From: an uncultured Rhodospirillales bacterium
Lineage (GTDB): Bacteria > Pseudomonadota > Alphaproteobacteria > Reyranellales > Reyranellaceae
Assembly: GCA_902825855.1 (NCBI GenBank)
Contig: CADECW010000072.1
Span: forward strand, 4,105 to 37,376
Length of the DNA: 33,272 nt
Direction of reading: 5' to 3'
A program made the translations under genes and the position numbers. The notes beneath the pieces were generated by a model. It was not told the DNA's origin and did not search any database. It worked only from the letters and a program-made list of their open reading frames with translations. Shown piece after piece: positions 1-8,066 of the stretch (the first letter of the stretch is position 1; the number at the start of each line of letters is the position of its first letter).

Positions 1-82
1 GGCGCTGTGGGGTCTCGGCGGTGCCCGTCATGAGACACCGGACAAGAGCGCCAAGGGTAGCAGGAAACGCGATGGCGGAAGG

Positions 83-205
83 TCACCCCGGCTTGCTGTA
101 TTGCTCAGGCTCCATAGCGTCTTCGACAGGCAGGTTTCCGATGCCCGCGCCGATGACAATGCCAAGCGCGAGCGCGACCAGCACGTAGAACAGCATCTTG
201 AGCAT
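83..205 (-). CDS. possible 40-residue single-pass membrane protein
   Basis: A short frame starts at ATG 205 and encodes about 40 residues. Residues 3-23 form an uninterrupted hydrophobic, glycine-containing helix, followed by an acidic, proline-containing tail. A GGGAG motif lies about nine bases upstream of the ATG and could be a ribosome-binding site. The frame stays open far upstream, but that part is antisense to the monooxygenase gene and has no protein-like features, so only the 3' end is called. No family is recognised. A small inner-membrane protein is plausible, but chance coding in high-GC DNA cannot be excluded. Confidence 0.35.
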   Translation of the reverse strand: MLKMLFYVLVALALGIVIGAGIGNLPVEDAMEPEQYSKPG

Positions 206-655
206 CAGAGGTCGCTCCCGCTGCTTAACTCGGAGCTGGCATTGACGCTCATCTTCTCGGCAGAAGAAGGGCAGCACCTCCAGGCGTCTCCCGGTCGGCC
301 TTCGTAGTGTCCCTCCCTGGCTCGTCGAAGCGCCGGCAGTATAGTTGCGACCTGAGACACGAAGGGCCCGCATGGAACCGAGACGGAGATGCCATGGCCG
401 ACACCCGACCGCACCATCTGGCATCGCGCAGTCCCACCCAACATGGTGCGCGACGTGGCTCGGATGGCGGGCCGGGTGGGCACCAGGGCGCAGGCGGGGA
501 GAGGCCTCGCCCGGCGACGCAAGTATACGAAACCGGCGCGAGCACGGATCACCGGGCGGGCGACAGCACGTTCGGGAAAAATGCGTAAGGAGGCCCGCCC
601 TGCTCCCCTGGCGAGCAGTGGCCGAACAGCGGGCGGCAGGGTATAGGCCCGCCCC
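206..655. other. 450-bp stretch without a convincing gene
   Basis: Several short frames are open on both strands because of the high GC content, but their translations are arginine/proline/alanine-rich and contain no recognisable motif. The region should hold the promoters of the minus-strand small membrane protein and of the plus-strand monooxygenase. No clear -35/-10 pair was found. Two short inverted repeats lie at its right end (600-618 and 631-654). Confidence 0.5.
631..654 (+). promoter_or_regulatory. small hairpin abutting the monooxygenase start codon
   Basis: GGGCGG at 631-636 pairs with CCGCCC at 649-654, leaving a 12-base loop and ending one base before the ATG at 656. A second 6-bp stem, CTGCTC/GAGCAG, lies at 600-618. 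No Shine-Dalgarno sequence is visible before this start, so the fold could affect initiation. In DNA this GC-rich, such short stems also arise by chance. Confidence 0.2.
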
Positions 656-2443
656 ATGACTGCGATCGATCGTGAAGCGCTGCGGCGCAAGTACCGCGAA
701 GAACGCGACAAGCGCCTGCGCTCCGACGGCAACGCTCAGTATGTGCAGGCAGCCGGCGTGTTTGCCCGCTACCTTGACGATCCCTACACGCCGATCGAGC
801 CACGTGCGGCCAGGACAGATCATGTCACCTTCGCCTTCGTCGGCGGCGGATTCGCCGGCCTCGTAACGGCGGCGCGCCTGGTCGAGGCCGGCGTGACGGA
901 CGTGCGCATCGTCGAGAAAGGCGGCGACTTCGGCGGCACCTGGTACTGGAACCGCTATCCCGGCGCGCAGTGCGACACGGCGTCGATGGTCTATATGCCG
1001 CTGCTCGAGGAAACCGGGCACAGGCCGACCGAGAAATATGCGCACGCGCCCGAGATCCTGGAGCATTGCCGCCGCATCGGCCGGCACTTCGGCCTCTACG
1101 ACAACTCGCTGCTGCACACCGAGGTCCAGGAACTGTCGTGGGACGGCGAGCGGTCGTGCTGGCTTGTCCGCACCAACCGCGGCGACGCCTTCACCGCACA
1201 GTTCATCGGCCTCGGCACCGGTCCGCTGCACGTCCCCAAGCTGCCCGGCATCCCGGGCATCGAGACGTTCGCCGGACATACCTTCCACACCAGCCGATGG
1301 GACTACGCATATACCGGCGGCGATCCCTTCGGCGGGCCGCTGACCGAGCTTGCCGACAAGCGCGTCGGCATCATCGGCACCGGCGCCACGGCCGTGCAAT
1401 GCGTGCCGCACCTCGCGAAATCGGCAAAGGAGCTCTTCGTTTTCCAGCGCACGCCGTCGTCGGTCGATATCCGCGCCAACGCGCCGATCGATCCCCCCTG
1501 GTTCTCGTCCATCGCCACACCGGGCTGGCAGCAGCGCTGGCTGGAGAATTTCACGGCAAATCAGGCGGGAGGGACGGCGACCGAGGACCTGGTGCAGGAC
1601 GGCTGGACCGACCTGTCGCGCCGCATCCGCCAGCGCATCCTGACCTTGCCCAAGGAGCAGCGGACGCGCGAGAACATGCTGGCTGCGTTCGAAGATGCCG
1701 ACCACGAGAAGATGGAAGAAATCCGTGCCCGCGTCGACACGATCGTCGGCGACCCGGCGACGGCGCAGCACCTGAAGGCCTGGTACCGCCAGCTCTGCAA
1801 GCGGCCCTGCTTTCACGATTCCTACCTGCAGGCCTTCAACCTGCCGGGCGTCCACCTGATCGACTCCGACGGCAGGGGCGTGGAGCGCATCGCGCCGGCA
1901 GGCGTCGTCGTGGCCGGCGTCGAATACCCCCTGGACTGTCTGATCTACGCGTCAGGCTTCGAGGTCGGCACCGAGTATCGCCGCCGCGCCGGCTTCGACC
2001 TGGTCGGTCGCGACGGGCTACGACTTTCCCAGCATTGGAAGGAGGGGATGCGCACCAAGCACGGCATGCACGTGCACGGTTTTCCCAACGCCTTCTTCGT
2101 GCAGCCGACCCAGGGTGCGAACCTCATCTCCAACGTCCCGCACAACCTCAGCGACGCCGGCCGCACCATCGCGCTCGAGGTCCGGCACGCCCTCGACGGC
2201 GGCTTCCGCGAGATCGAAGTCACGAAACAGGCCGAGGATGAGTGGGTGAAGCTGTTGCTGACCGGCATGGGCCGCATGACCGGCGGCGCCGACTGCACGC
2301 CCGGCTACTACAACAACGAGGGACAGGATGCCGGCCTCGCCGCACGACTGGCCGTCGGATATCCGGCCGGCGCCTCGGCCTATTTCAAGTATATCGACGA
2401 GTGGCGACGGTCCGGCAGTTTCGAGGGATTGACCTTCCGCTGA
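656..2443 (+). CDS. Baeyer-Villiger-type flavin-containing monooxygenase
   Basis: The 595-residue protein belongs to the class B flavoprotein monooxygenases, which use FAD, NADPH and O2 to convert ketones to esters or lactones. An FAD-binding Rossmann motif, GGGFAG, is at residues 63-68. It is followed by the GGTWYWNRYPGAQCD segment (about 93-107) typical of cyclohexanone monooxygenase relatives. The Baeyer-Villiger fingerprint FxGxxxHTxxW appears as F205 to W215. The second, NADPH-binding Rossmann motif, IGTGATAVQ, starts near 240. Length is normal for the family, with about 50 extra N-terminal residues. The gene stands alone, convergent with the subtilase gene, so the neighbours give no substrate. 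No Shine-Dalgarno sequence is evident. The family assignment is firm; the substrate is unknown. Confidence 0.93.
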   Translation: MTAIDREALRRKYREERDKRLRSDGNAQYVQAAGVFARYLDDPYTPIEPRAARTDHVTFAFVGGGFAGLVTAARLVEAGVTDVRIVEKGGDFGGTWYWNRYPGAQCDTASMVYMPLLEETGHRPTEKYAHAPEILEHCRRIGRHFGLYDNSLLHTEVQELSWDGERSCWLVRTNRGDAFTAQFIGLGTGPLHVPKLPGIPGIETFAGHTFHTSRWDYAYTGGDPFGGPLTELADKRVGIIGTGATAVQCVPHLAKSAKELFVFQRTPSSVDIRANAPIDPPWFSSIATPGWQQRWLENFTANQAGGTATEDLVQDGWTDLSRRIRQRILTLPKEQRTRENMLAAFEDADHEKMEEIRARVDTIVGDPATAQHLKAWYRQLCKRPCFHDSYLQAFNLPGVHLIDSDGRGVERIAPAGVVVAGVEYPLDCLIYASGFEVGTEYRRRAGFDLVGRDGLRLSQHWKEGMRTKHGMHVHGFPNAFFVQPTQGANLISNVPHNLSDAGRTIALEVRHALDGGFREIEVTKQAEDEWVKLLLTGMGRMTGGADCTPGYYNNEGQDAGLAARLAVGYPAGASAYFKYIDEWRRSGSFEGLTFR

Positions 2444-2575
2444 AGCCTGATTTACCGGAGGAAAGCATTCTCCGCGTGCTTACCCTGTCGACGCCGGCTT
2501 TGATCGTTGCGCTGATGGACGACAACACACCCGTCAGGCCTCAGACGTTGCGCGTTGGCAGCCAATGCCCCGGCG

Positions 2576-4564
2576 TCAGCTATCAACACGTCGACTACGA
2601 GTCCGTTTTGCCGCTCGCGTCTTGCCTGAGCGCACATGAACCAGCCAACTCGCCCATTGGTCATTGGCCAGCGCGCGCGCAACCTGCGGCGCGGCGAAGC
2701 TCGTGCCAGTGACGCGCACCACCTGACCATTCATCGTGCCCGCTGCGGCGATCCCTCGTAAGGCGCGCGACATGTCGGTGGGCGCGCAAGTGTCCGGGCC
2801 TGAACGAACCGGTTCACCGCCGGCCGCCGGACCTTCCGACGAATAAGCTGTTCGCGCTCGCTCGCGCAGAAACGTACTGCCGACCACGACCATACCCTTG
2901 CCACTGGGGCTGGTGGCCAGGCTATTGAGCGACCCACGCCGACGTATTGGCGACTGAGGCGGGTTCGGATCGCCATCGCGCGCCCGCAGGTGACGATTCG
3001 GGTCATATCCGCCCTCGTCCAGGAAGAACGCCTGCCGACCACGGCAAAGGGCGTGAGGATTGGTCTGATTGCGTGCAATGTAGAAGTGAACTGCCTCGCT
3101 CGAACCGGATCGCGATCGCACGGCGATCTCCCAAACTCCAGCGGGTGCGCGCACGCCCGCATCGCCGAAGCGTTCGGTCGGCGCCCAGGTGACGAGGGCC
3201 GATGTCGTCTCCATTGTCCCTGACGCAGGAAGGATGACGGCACAGGCAGGCTGGTCGTTGTCTGGCCAAGCCTTGGCTTCGCCCCACCGAACGGTGCCCC
3301 CCATCTGCCTATTGTAGCCCTGACCAGGCGGCACCACCCGAACCTCGAAATCGGTTATCGCTGTCGGTACCCTGATGACGAGTTGCGACGGCGCCTCACA
3401 ACCTGGCGGCAGACGCAGGCGCAAGCTGCGCCATTCGCGCGGTGGAAGCTTGTCGAACTGCGCGTGGCGCTCCTCATCGCGGCTATTGCCCGCGGGTAGG
3501 ACGAGAACGACCTGGCGCCCGCGTTCGGCCTTCTCTGTAACGAGCGACGACATTGCCCTTTCAATGATCGAGTTGCCGTCGTGAGAACCACGACTCGAGC
3601 CGTCGCTGATGTTCACCACGATACGGGTCGTTTCGGAGCCCGCACAACTCAGGATGTATTTCACGCCATCGAGGAGGCAGCGCGCCAGACCGGCGCTGGT
3701 GGAGTCCTGCACAAGATCGCCTGGCAACTGCACGAAAGCGATGTCCGCCTGTCCCACTTCATCGCTTGCCGTGTCCCATGTCGGAGATCGATCCGGATCA
3801 TCGCTCGTTCGCGCGGAGAGCGGCCGAGGGCCGACAAAAAGGTCGAGAACCGCGCCACCATGCAGGAACCGTTGCCGCAACTCGTTCATGCCCGCTTCGG
3901 CATAGCAAGCCTCCTCATCGACGAAGCCGTCTGCCGTGTGACGATCTATCAGTGAGTTGAGCATGCTCCGAGAAAGCACCAGGCCGTAGCCAAAGTTAGA
4001 CGGCGTCGTGCCAAGCTGAACCGTGCGGGCGGAGTGGGTTTCGTCTTGCAGCCAGAGATTCAGAATGCGTGTGCCGCGATTCGTTGCATCGCGCAGGTGC
4101 CGGTGGGCGAACGGGCAACCGTAATCGATGACGCCGATCAGCAGGCTGCCTTGCGTCTTCTCGGTGGTTGCCGCAGCTGGCTCCACGCCCTTTCGTTCGG
4201 CGGGGACTCGGGGCCGTTGCGGGATGAGCGGTGCCTGCAGCTCGAGGCGCCGCACCGGGCCGCCTTTCGCCCAGGCACGCAACAGGCGTCGGCAATCTGC
4301 CACCGTCAGCCGGGCGGTGCAGTGCATCGTACCGTCGGAGCGATAGACGGGAGGAATTGATCCGGGATTTCTTACCAAAGCCGCCAATGCGTCCGCACCG
4401 GCAGGTTCGATTTCGACAATGACTGGAATGCGCTCCAGGGCCTTTTGCCCTGGACGCAGGAAGTCACGCCATCCACTGGCATCTGCCCAAACGAGCTGAG
4501 CATCTATCCCCGGCAGATTTGCAGCGGCGCCAAGGGGGCCTGTAGGAAGTCGGTTCCAGGACAT
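2576..4564 (-). CDS. atypical subtilisin-like (S8) serine protease with beta-rich insertion
   Basis: The protein has 662 residues. The catalytic Asp is D147 in IGVIDYG. The His is probably H235 in HGGAVLDL, where standard subtilases have HGTHVAG. The oxyanion Asn is N360 in LPAGN, and the nucleophile is S622 in GTSFAAP; YSSEGP near 574-579 is another subtilase landmark. About 140 residues precede the catalytic domain. Between N360 and S622 there are roughly 260 residues, against about 65 in subtilisin, including a beta-rich stretch (about 375-500) resembling a jelly-roll or P-domain insertion. There is no signal peptide or transmembrane segment, so it may act in the cytoplasm or leave by an unconventional route. 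The start codon lies seven bases after the stop of the haloperoxidase-like gene, implying translational coupling. Family is confident; substrate unknown. Confidence 0.88.
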   Translation of the reverse strand: MSWNRLPTGPLGAAANLPGIDAQLVWADASGWRDFLRPGQKALERIPVIVEIEPAGADALAALVRNPGSIPPVYRSDGTMHCTARLTVADCRRLLRAWAKGGPVRRLELQAPLIPQRPRVPAERKGVEPAAATTEKTQGSLLIGVIDYGCPFAHRHLRDATNRGTRILNLWLQDETHSARTVQLGTTPSNFGYGLVLSRSMLNSLIDRHTADGFVDEEACYAEAGMNELRQRFLHGGAVLDLFVGPRPLSARTSDDPDRSPTWDTASDEVGQADIAFVQLPGDLVQDSTSAGLARCLLDGVKYILSCAGSETTRIVVNISDGSSRGSHDGNSIIERAMSSLVTEKAERGRQVVLVLPAGNSRDEERHAQFDKLPPREWRSLRLRLPPGCEAPSQLVIRVPTAITDFEVRVVPPGQGYNRQMGGTVRWGEAKAWPDNDQPACAVILPASGTMETTSALVTWAPTERFGDAGVRAPAGVWEIAVRSRSGSSEAVHFYIARNQTNPHALCRGRQAFFLDEGGYDPNRHLRARDGDPNPPQSPIRRRGSLNSLATSPSGKGMVVVGSTFLRERARTAYSSEGPAAGGEPVRSGPDTCAPTDMSRALRGIAAAGTMNGQVVRVTGTSFAAPQVARALANDQWASWLVHVRSGKTRAAKRTRSRRVDS

Positions 4565-4571
4565 CGTGGGC

Positions 4572-5816
4572 TCAGAACGAGATGGCTAATTCGGCGCACT
4601 CTTCTTGCGCTTTCTGGAAGAGCTTCTTGAGTATCGGTGCGTGCGTGGCACCTTCCAGGGGCGCCGCGCGACCCCGGTTGTTCCTCTTCGGTGGATGGTA
4701 TTTGTAGTACTTTGGTCTCTTGCTCTCGTCCCAGATTGGCTGTGTGGCCGGATCGAACTCGAGGTTGCCGTCAAATGCGCGGCCATCGAACTCGCCGTAG
4801 TGCCAGGGCTTAACGACCTCACTACGTTCTTCCTCGTTCCAGCCTCTCCATTTGTAGTTGCAGAGGTAGACGAAATATTCACCGATAACTCTGCCGAGAA
4901 TTCGCCCGGCCACATTGTCGACCGGGAAATGCAAGCCGGCCACCACCCGGTTAGTCGCAACTCGCTGAGCCACGCGATGGAACTGGCGGTTGACGCTTCT
5001 GTATGCCTCGCCCTCGCGCATCGTGTTGAGCAGCGCCTTCAGTAGCTCGTAGACCACGTACGACTGTGTGCAATGTCCGCTTGGCAGCGTCCCGTGGCCT
5101 GGCGTCGTAATCAGCGGCTGGACTTGGAATGAATAGTCGGCAGGTCGCCAGCATGCGAGCTCGTGCTTGAAGCGCATTTCCACCATAACAGCCAACTGCA
5201 CCGCGGCGTCTATCAGTTCCTTGGTGTGCCGGAACCGATCCGCATGGAAAGAGACGACCGAGCCCCAGATGGAATACTGGTTGTCGATCTGTGTAAGTAT
5301 CTCCGCCGCCCGCTCCTCGCGCAGCTCGGCCCAGGCAAGGACCTTCGAGACTTGCTGATGGAAGACCTCTTGACGCGGACTGATGATAGTTGCCAGCGGT
5401 AGCCTGCGCCTCAGGTCAAAGTCAAGGATACTCAGCCTGACCCGCGGAAGTCTGCCGTTGTCGACGAAGTCGGTCTTGAACTCCATCGACGCCATCGCTT
5501 CGTGGGCCACGAGATAACTGCGTACCCACGGCTCCCACCGATAGATGTAGTCGCTCCCGTTGCCGTCGGACTTCTTGCGCGGAGCCAAATTCCAAATCGG
5601 CGCGGTTTCATTCAGGTCGATGATCGCGCCGCGATTGCGGATCAGCGCTTCCGTAAACAGGGGTGACGCATATCCATCACCGAAAACGGTTGCCCCTGCC
5701 GAACCACCGGCAGAACCACCCGCCGAACCACCGGCAGAGCCGCCCGCCGAACCACCGGCAGAGCCGCCCGCTGATCCGCCTGCCGATCCACCTAGAAGTC
5801 CCCCCTCGAGTGCCAT
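4572..5816 (-). CDS. vanadium haloperoxidase/PAP2-superfamily protein with N-terminal GGSA repeats
   Basis: About 414 residues from ATG 5816, which has GGAGG five bases upstream. An ATG at 5828 would add four residues but has its AGGAG only two bases away. All three PAP2/vanadium-haloperoxidase signatures are present: K217-x6-R224-P225, P-S246-G247-H248, and R290-x5-H296 with D300 after it. These bind vanadate in haloperoxidases or form the active site in acid phosphatases. Length and the long helical N-terminal domain favour haloperoxidase over a small lipid phosphatase, and no transmembrane helices are seen. Residues 9-40 are eight exact GGSA repeats, a probable flexible tether. No signal peptide is visible. 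It is the middle gene of the cyclase-haloperoxidase-subtilase unit. Whether it oxidises halides or removes phosphate cannot be settled from sequence. Confidence 0.87.
   Translation of the reverse strand: MALEGGLLGGSAGGSAGGSAGGSAGGSAGGSAGGSAGGSAGATVFGDGYASPLFTEALIRNRGAIIDLNETAPIWNLAPRKKSDGNGSDYIYRWEPWVRSYLVAHEAMASMEFKTDFVDNGRLPRVRLSILDFDLRRRLPLATIISPRQEVFHQQVSKVLAWAELREERAAEILTQIDNQYSIWGSVVSFHADRFRHTKELIDAAVQLAVMVEMRFKHELACWRPADYSFQVQPLITTPGHGTLPSGHCTQSYVVYELLKALLNTMREGEAYRSVNRQFHRVAQRVATNRVVAGLHFPVDNVAGRILGRVIGEYFVYLCNYKWRGWNEEERSEVVKPWHYGEFDGRAFDGNLEFDPATQPIWDESKRPKYYKYHPPKRNNRGRAAPLEGATHAPILKKLFQKAQEECAELAISF
5700..5792 (-). repeat. 12-bp coding minisatellite encoding (GGSA)8
   Basis: Eight 12-bp units, the last incomplete, lie head to tail inside the 5' end of the haloperoxidase-like gene. 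Units alternate between two close variants, giving a 24-bp higher-order period repeated about three times before the copies nearest the start codon diverge. Every change is synonymous, so the GGSA protein repeat stays exact. This pattern points to expansion by slippage or unequal crossing-over with selection for the encoded peptide. Confidence 0.9.
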
Positions 5817-5849
5817 ATCCGCCTCCATTGCTCCTGTTGACGACTATAT

Positions 5850-7697
5850 TCAGGCTGGGATGCCGGCCTCGCCCAGCGCGGTCGCGTACCGAATGCGCGT
5901 GGCTTCGCTCCCCTTGGGCGCCCGGGCGACGTAGTCGCGCAGGGTCAGGGCCGGCTCGAGCGCCAGAACCCGCAAGGCAGTCCGTCGCGCTTCACCAAGA
6001 GATCCCGATTCGACCTGCGCGATCGTCAGAGCGCGCAACGTCGGCAGGTGATCGCGGTTCACACGCAAGGAACGCTTGGCGAGTTCAATGGCGCGCGGCA
6101 ATCTTCGCGCCGCTAGCGCCGCGCTGCATGCCAGGGCATCGTAGTAGTGGCGCAATGGGTCCAAGGGCGACAGCTCGATGGCTCTGTCGGCGGCAGCCAG
6201 GGCCGTCTCGCCATTCCCGCGGAACCCCTGCACGACGCAAGAAAACAGCCAGGCCAGGGAATCGTTCGGATTAACCGCCAATGCTTGGTTCAGCCGGTTC
6301 TCCGCGCCCTCGAGGTCGCGCAGCATATGACAATGGACGAATCCTTCGACGGCCAGCGCAAGCGAGCATTCCGGCGCCGCATCCAGCGCGCGCCGCGTCT
6401 GTTCAAGGGCGCGCACTGACTCCGCCGCGCGATCTTCGACGAGGCCACGTGTAACGCGCAACACATACCATTTTGCGAGCCAAGCGCGCGGCTCCGGTAT
6501 GCGGGGGTAACGCTCGATGAGATGCTCGAGAATCTCCCGAGCATGGGCGAATTGCTGGCGCGACGAACGATGCATCAGGGTCGAGCCTGCAAGCTGAAGC
6601 GAGAACCCTTCCAGTGTGGGGAACGGAAGCCTCTGAGCGCGTAGCGTCTCTTGTGCCGCAATACCGGTTATGATGCCTGCGCAGATCGACTCGACCATTT
6701 CGCTCTTTGGTGCCAGCACGTCGGCAAGGTTGCCTTGGATCTCCTTTGCCCAGATCACGTCGGTGCTGCGGGCATCGGCAAGCTCGACGATGAGCGAAAT
6801 ATTGTCACCGCGCATTCGGTAGCTACCGCTCACGATGAAGTTGGCACCGAGAAGCGCACTAGTCTCGCCGAGCGGCCGCGGACGTCCGCTCAGCACCGAA
6901 GTCGAAAGCCTGGAGATGACGCGCAGCATTCCATTCGCCGACAGGCAGGCGATGGCACCATCAGCAATGAGCTCACCAAGGACGCTGTGAGGCGGTGAGA
7001 CAAGTTGGCCTTCAAAGGGAATGATCGCAATCGTCGGAAAACTCGGCAGCACTGCAGCGTTTGACAGTGCAGGCTCCTTACGACCCATTCCGGTTTGGAT
7101 CCGGTATGCATCCACCGGCTCGGCGATATGCTTCAGGTAACACACCCCAACGTGCTCTACCTGTGGGTCGAGGCCTGGAATCAGAGCGTCGCGTACGGCA
7201 CTCGAAACAATGATCTGCCCGGGCTCCGCCAGTGTGGCGAGCCTAGATGCGAGGTTGACGCCACGCCCATAGATGTCATGTCTGTGGAAGTACACATCCG
7301 CGGTATGCACGCCGATTCGTGCGTGCATACGCCCTTCAATCGGCACACCAACATTGAGCCTGCTCAAAATGTTCTGCATGACAACAGCACATCTGAGGGC
7401 TGGCGTAACCGCCGGGAACTCGGCGATCAGTCCGTCGCCGAGGCTCTTGACCAGACGGCCGCCGGACTGTGGAAGCTCCTGGGTTTCGACCTCGCGCACG
7501 AATGCTTCCCATCGGTGCATCGTGCCCTGCTCATCCAGTTCGTAGAGGCGTACTGATTCAGCCAGATCGAGGATCACCAGCGTTCGCGTGATATAGCGAA
7601 ACGTGGTCCACAGCGATCCGTCGGAGATCACAGCATTGCTGTTTTCAATCTGCGGCCGGTGTCCCTCACCCTTGTGGAGCAACGCAAGAACCTCCAC
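5850..7697 (-). CDS. class III adenylate/guanylate cyclase with TolB-like and TPR regions
   Basis: The 615-residue protein starts at GTG 7697; an in-frame stop lies about a dozen codons upstream. Residues 37-200 form a cyclase homology domain with metal-binding D44 (in ILDLAESVRLYE) and D88 (KSLGDG), base-recognising K84 and D141, and transition-state N148 and R152 (GVNLASR). The catalytic set therefore looks complete, predicting cyclic nucleotide synthesis. Residues 218-350 match the TolB/FlgO-like region common in such proteins (AIIPFEG, then ANFIVSGSYR). Residues 380-600 are TPR-like helical repeats, probably for protein binding. No transmembrane segment is seen, so it is probably cytosolic. 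It is the first gene of a three-gene unit; the stop is 33 bases before the next start. The choice between cAMP and cGMP is not certain; adenylate cyclase is the default. Confidence 0.9.
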   Translation of the reverse strand: MEVLALLHKGEGHRPQIENSNAVISDGSLWTTFRYITRTLVILDLAESVRLYELDEQGTMHRWEAFVREVETQELPQSGGRLVKSLGDGLIAEFPAVTPALRCAVVMQNILSRLNVGVPIEGRMHARIGVHTADVYFHRHDIYGRGVNLASRLATLAEPGQIIVSSAVRDALIPGLDPQVEHVGVCYLKHIAEPVDAYRIQTGMGRKEPALSNAAVLPSFPTIAIIPFEGQLVSPPHSVLGELIADGAIACLSANGMLRVISRLSTSVLSGRPRPLGETSALLGANFIVSGSYRMRGDNISLIVELADARSTDVIWAKEIQGNLADVLAPKSEMVESICAGIITGIAAQETLRAQRLPFPTLEGFSLQLAGSTLMHRSSRQQFAHAREILEHLIERYPRIPEPRAWLAKWYVLRVTRGLVEDRAAESVRALEQTRRALDAAPECSLALAVEGFVHCHMLRDLEGAENRLNQALAVNPNDSLAWLFSCVVQGFRGNGETALAAADRAIELSPLDPLRHYYDALACSAALAARRLPRAIELAKRSLRVNRDHLPTLRALTIAQVESGSLGEARRTALRVLALEPALTLRDYVARAPKGSEATRIRYATALGEAGIPA

Positions 7698-7767
7698 CAG
7701 ATGTACGCCGGTAAGCGCTAGCGCGCCAAGTCAGGCGCAAAGGACGCCTTAACTTGCGGGTTGTGAA

Positions 7768-7797
7768 ATTAAAGTGCGTTTCACCCCAAGATGTCAA
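7768..7797 (-). promoter_or_regulatory. sigma70-type promoter for the cyclase-haloperoxidase-subtilase unit
   Basis: Read on the minus strand, a consensus -35 box TTGACA (7797-7792) is followed after 18 bases by TTTAAT (7773-7768), four of six matches to TATAAT. Transcription would start near 7761, giving a leader of about 64 bases before the GTG at 7697. This is the best housekeeping-type promoter seen in the window. Confidence 0.6.
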
Positions 7798-7809
7798 TGA
7801 CGACAGAAG

Positions 7810-7826
7810 TGAACTGATTCGGTTCA
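7810..7826. promoter_or_regulatory. inverted repeat upstream of the cyclase promoter (possible operator)
   Basis: TGAAC and GTTCA form a 5-bp palindrome with a 7-base spacer. Its centre (7818) lies about 57 bases upstream of the predicted transcription start, a typical place for an activator site. The arms are short, so chance occurrence is possible. No regulator gene is adjacent. Confidence 0.3.
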
Positions 7827-8066
7827 GTCCCGGCAGTCCATGCCTGTGTCGCAAATCCGTGCGCGCACCTCTAGTTTGATTTATTTGCGGTTGATACGCA
7901 ATTAACTGTTCTTCGTTATCGAGAAGTAACTGAAAGTCGCATTATCTGTATGGCCGTCGCTCCGACATTCGGTTCAAGAAGTTGAAAGGATCCAGGGCAA
8001 CGGCAGGAATTGCCGATCGTGATTTGGGGCGTGTGGGGCAGGGTCGGTGCGATTGAAACGACGTCT

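Larger units (their letters stand above)
7698..8066. other. 369-bp AT-richer intergenic region
   Basis: No convincing gene is present. The stretch between about 7740 and 7950 is clearly more AT-rich than its surroundings. It separates the end of the CoA-transferase gene from the start of the cyclase gene, both on the minus strand. It contains a good minus-strand promoter (7768-7797) and an inverted repeat just upstream of it (7810-7826). No strong terminator hairpin for the CoA-transferase transcript was found. Confidence 0.6.

Noticed and set aside
1..82. Possible second small gene overlapping the 3' end of the 40-residue frame (GTGA overlap)
   Set aside because: The translation up to the window edge has no protein-like pattern, and too little sequence is available.
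83..1855. Long minus-strand open frame (about 590 codons) opposite the monooxygenase gene
   Set aside because: It is antisense to a gene with clear flavoprotein motifs and its translation is low-complexity Arg/Gly/Ala. Only the last 40 codons, outside the monooxygenase gene, look protein-like.
2456..2474. CGGAG/CTCCG inverted repeat between the convergent monooxygenase and subtilase genes as a terminator
   Set aside because: The stem is only five base pairs with a nine-base loop and no T-run, so it is too weak to call.
5700..5792. CRISPR-like or intergenic tandem repeat
   Set aside because: There are no spacers. The 12-bp units are in frame and encode GGSA inside a real gene.
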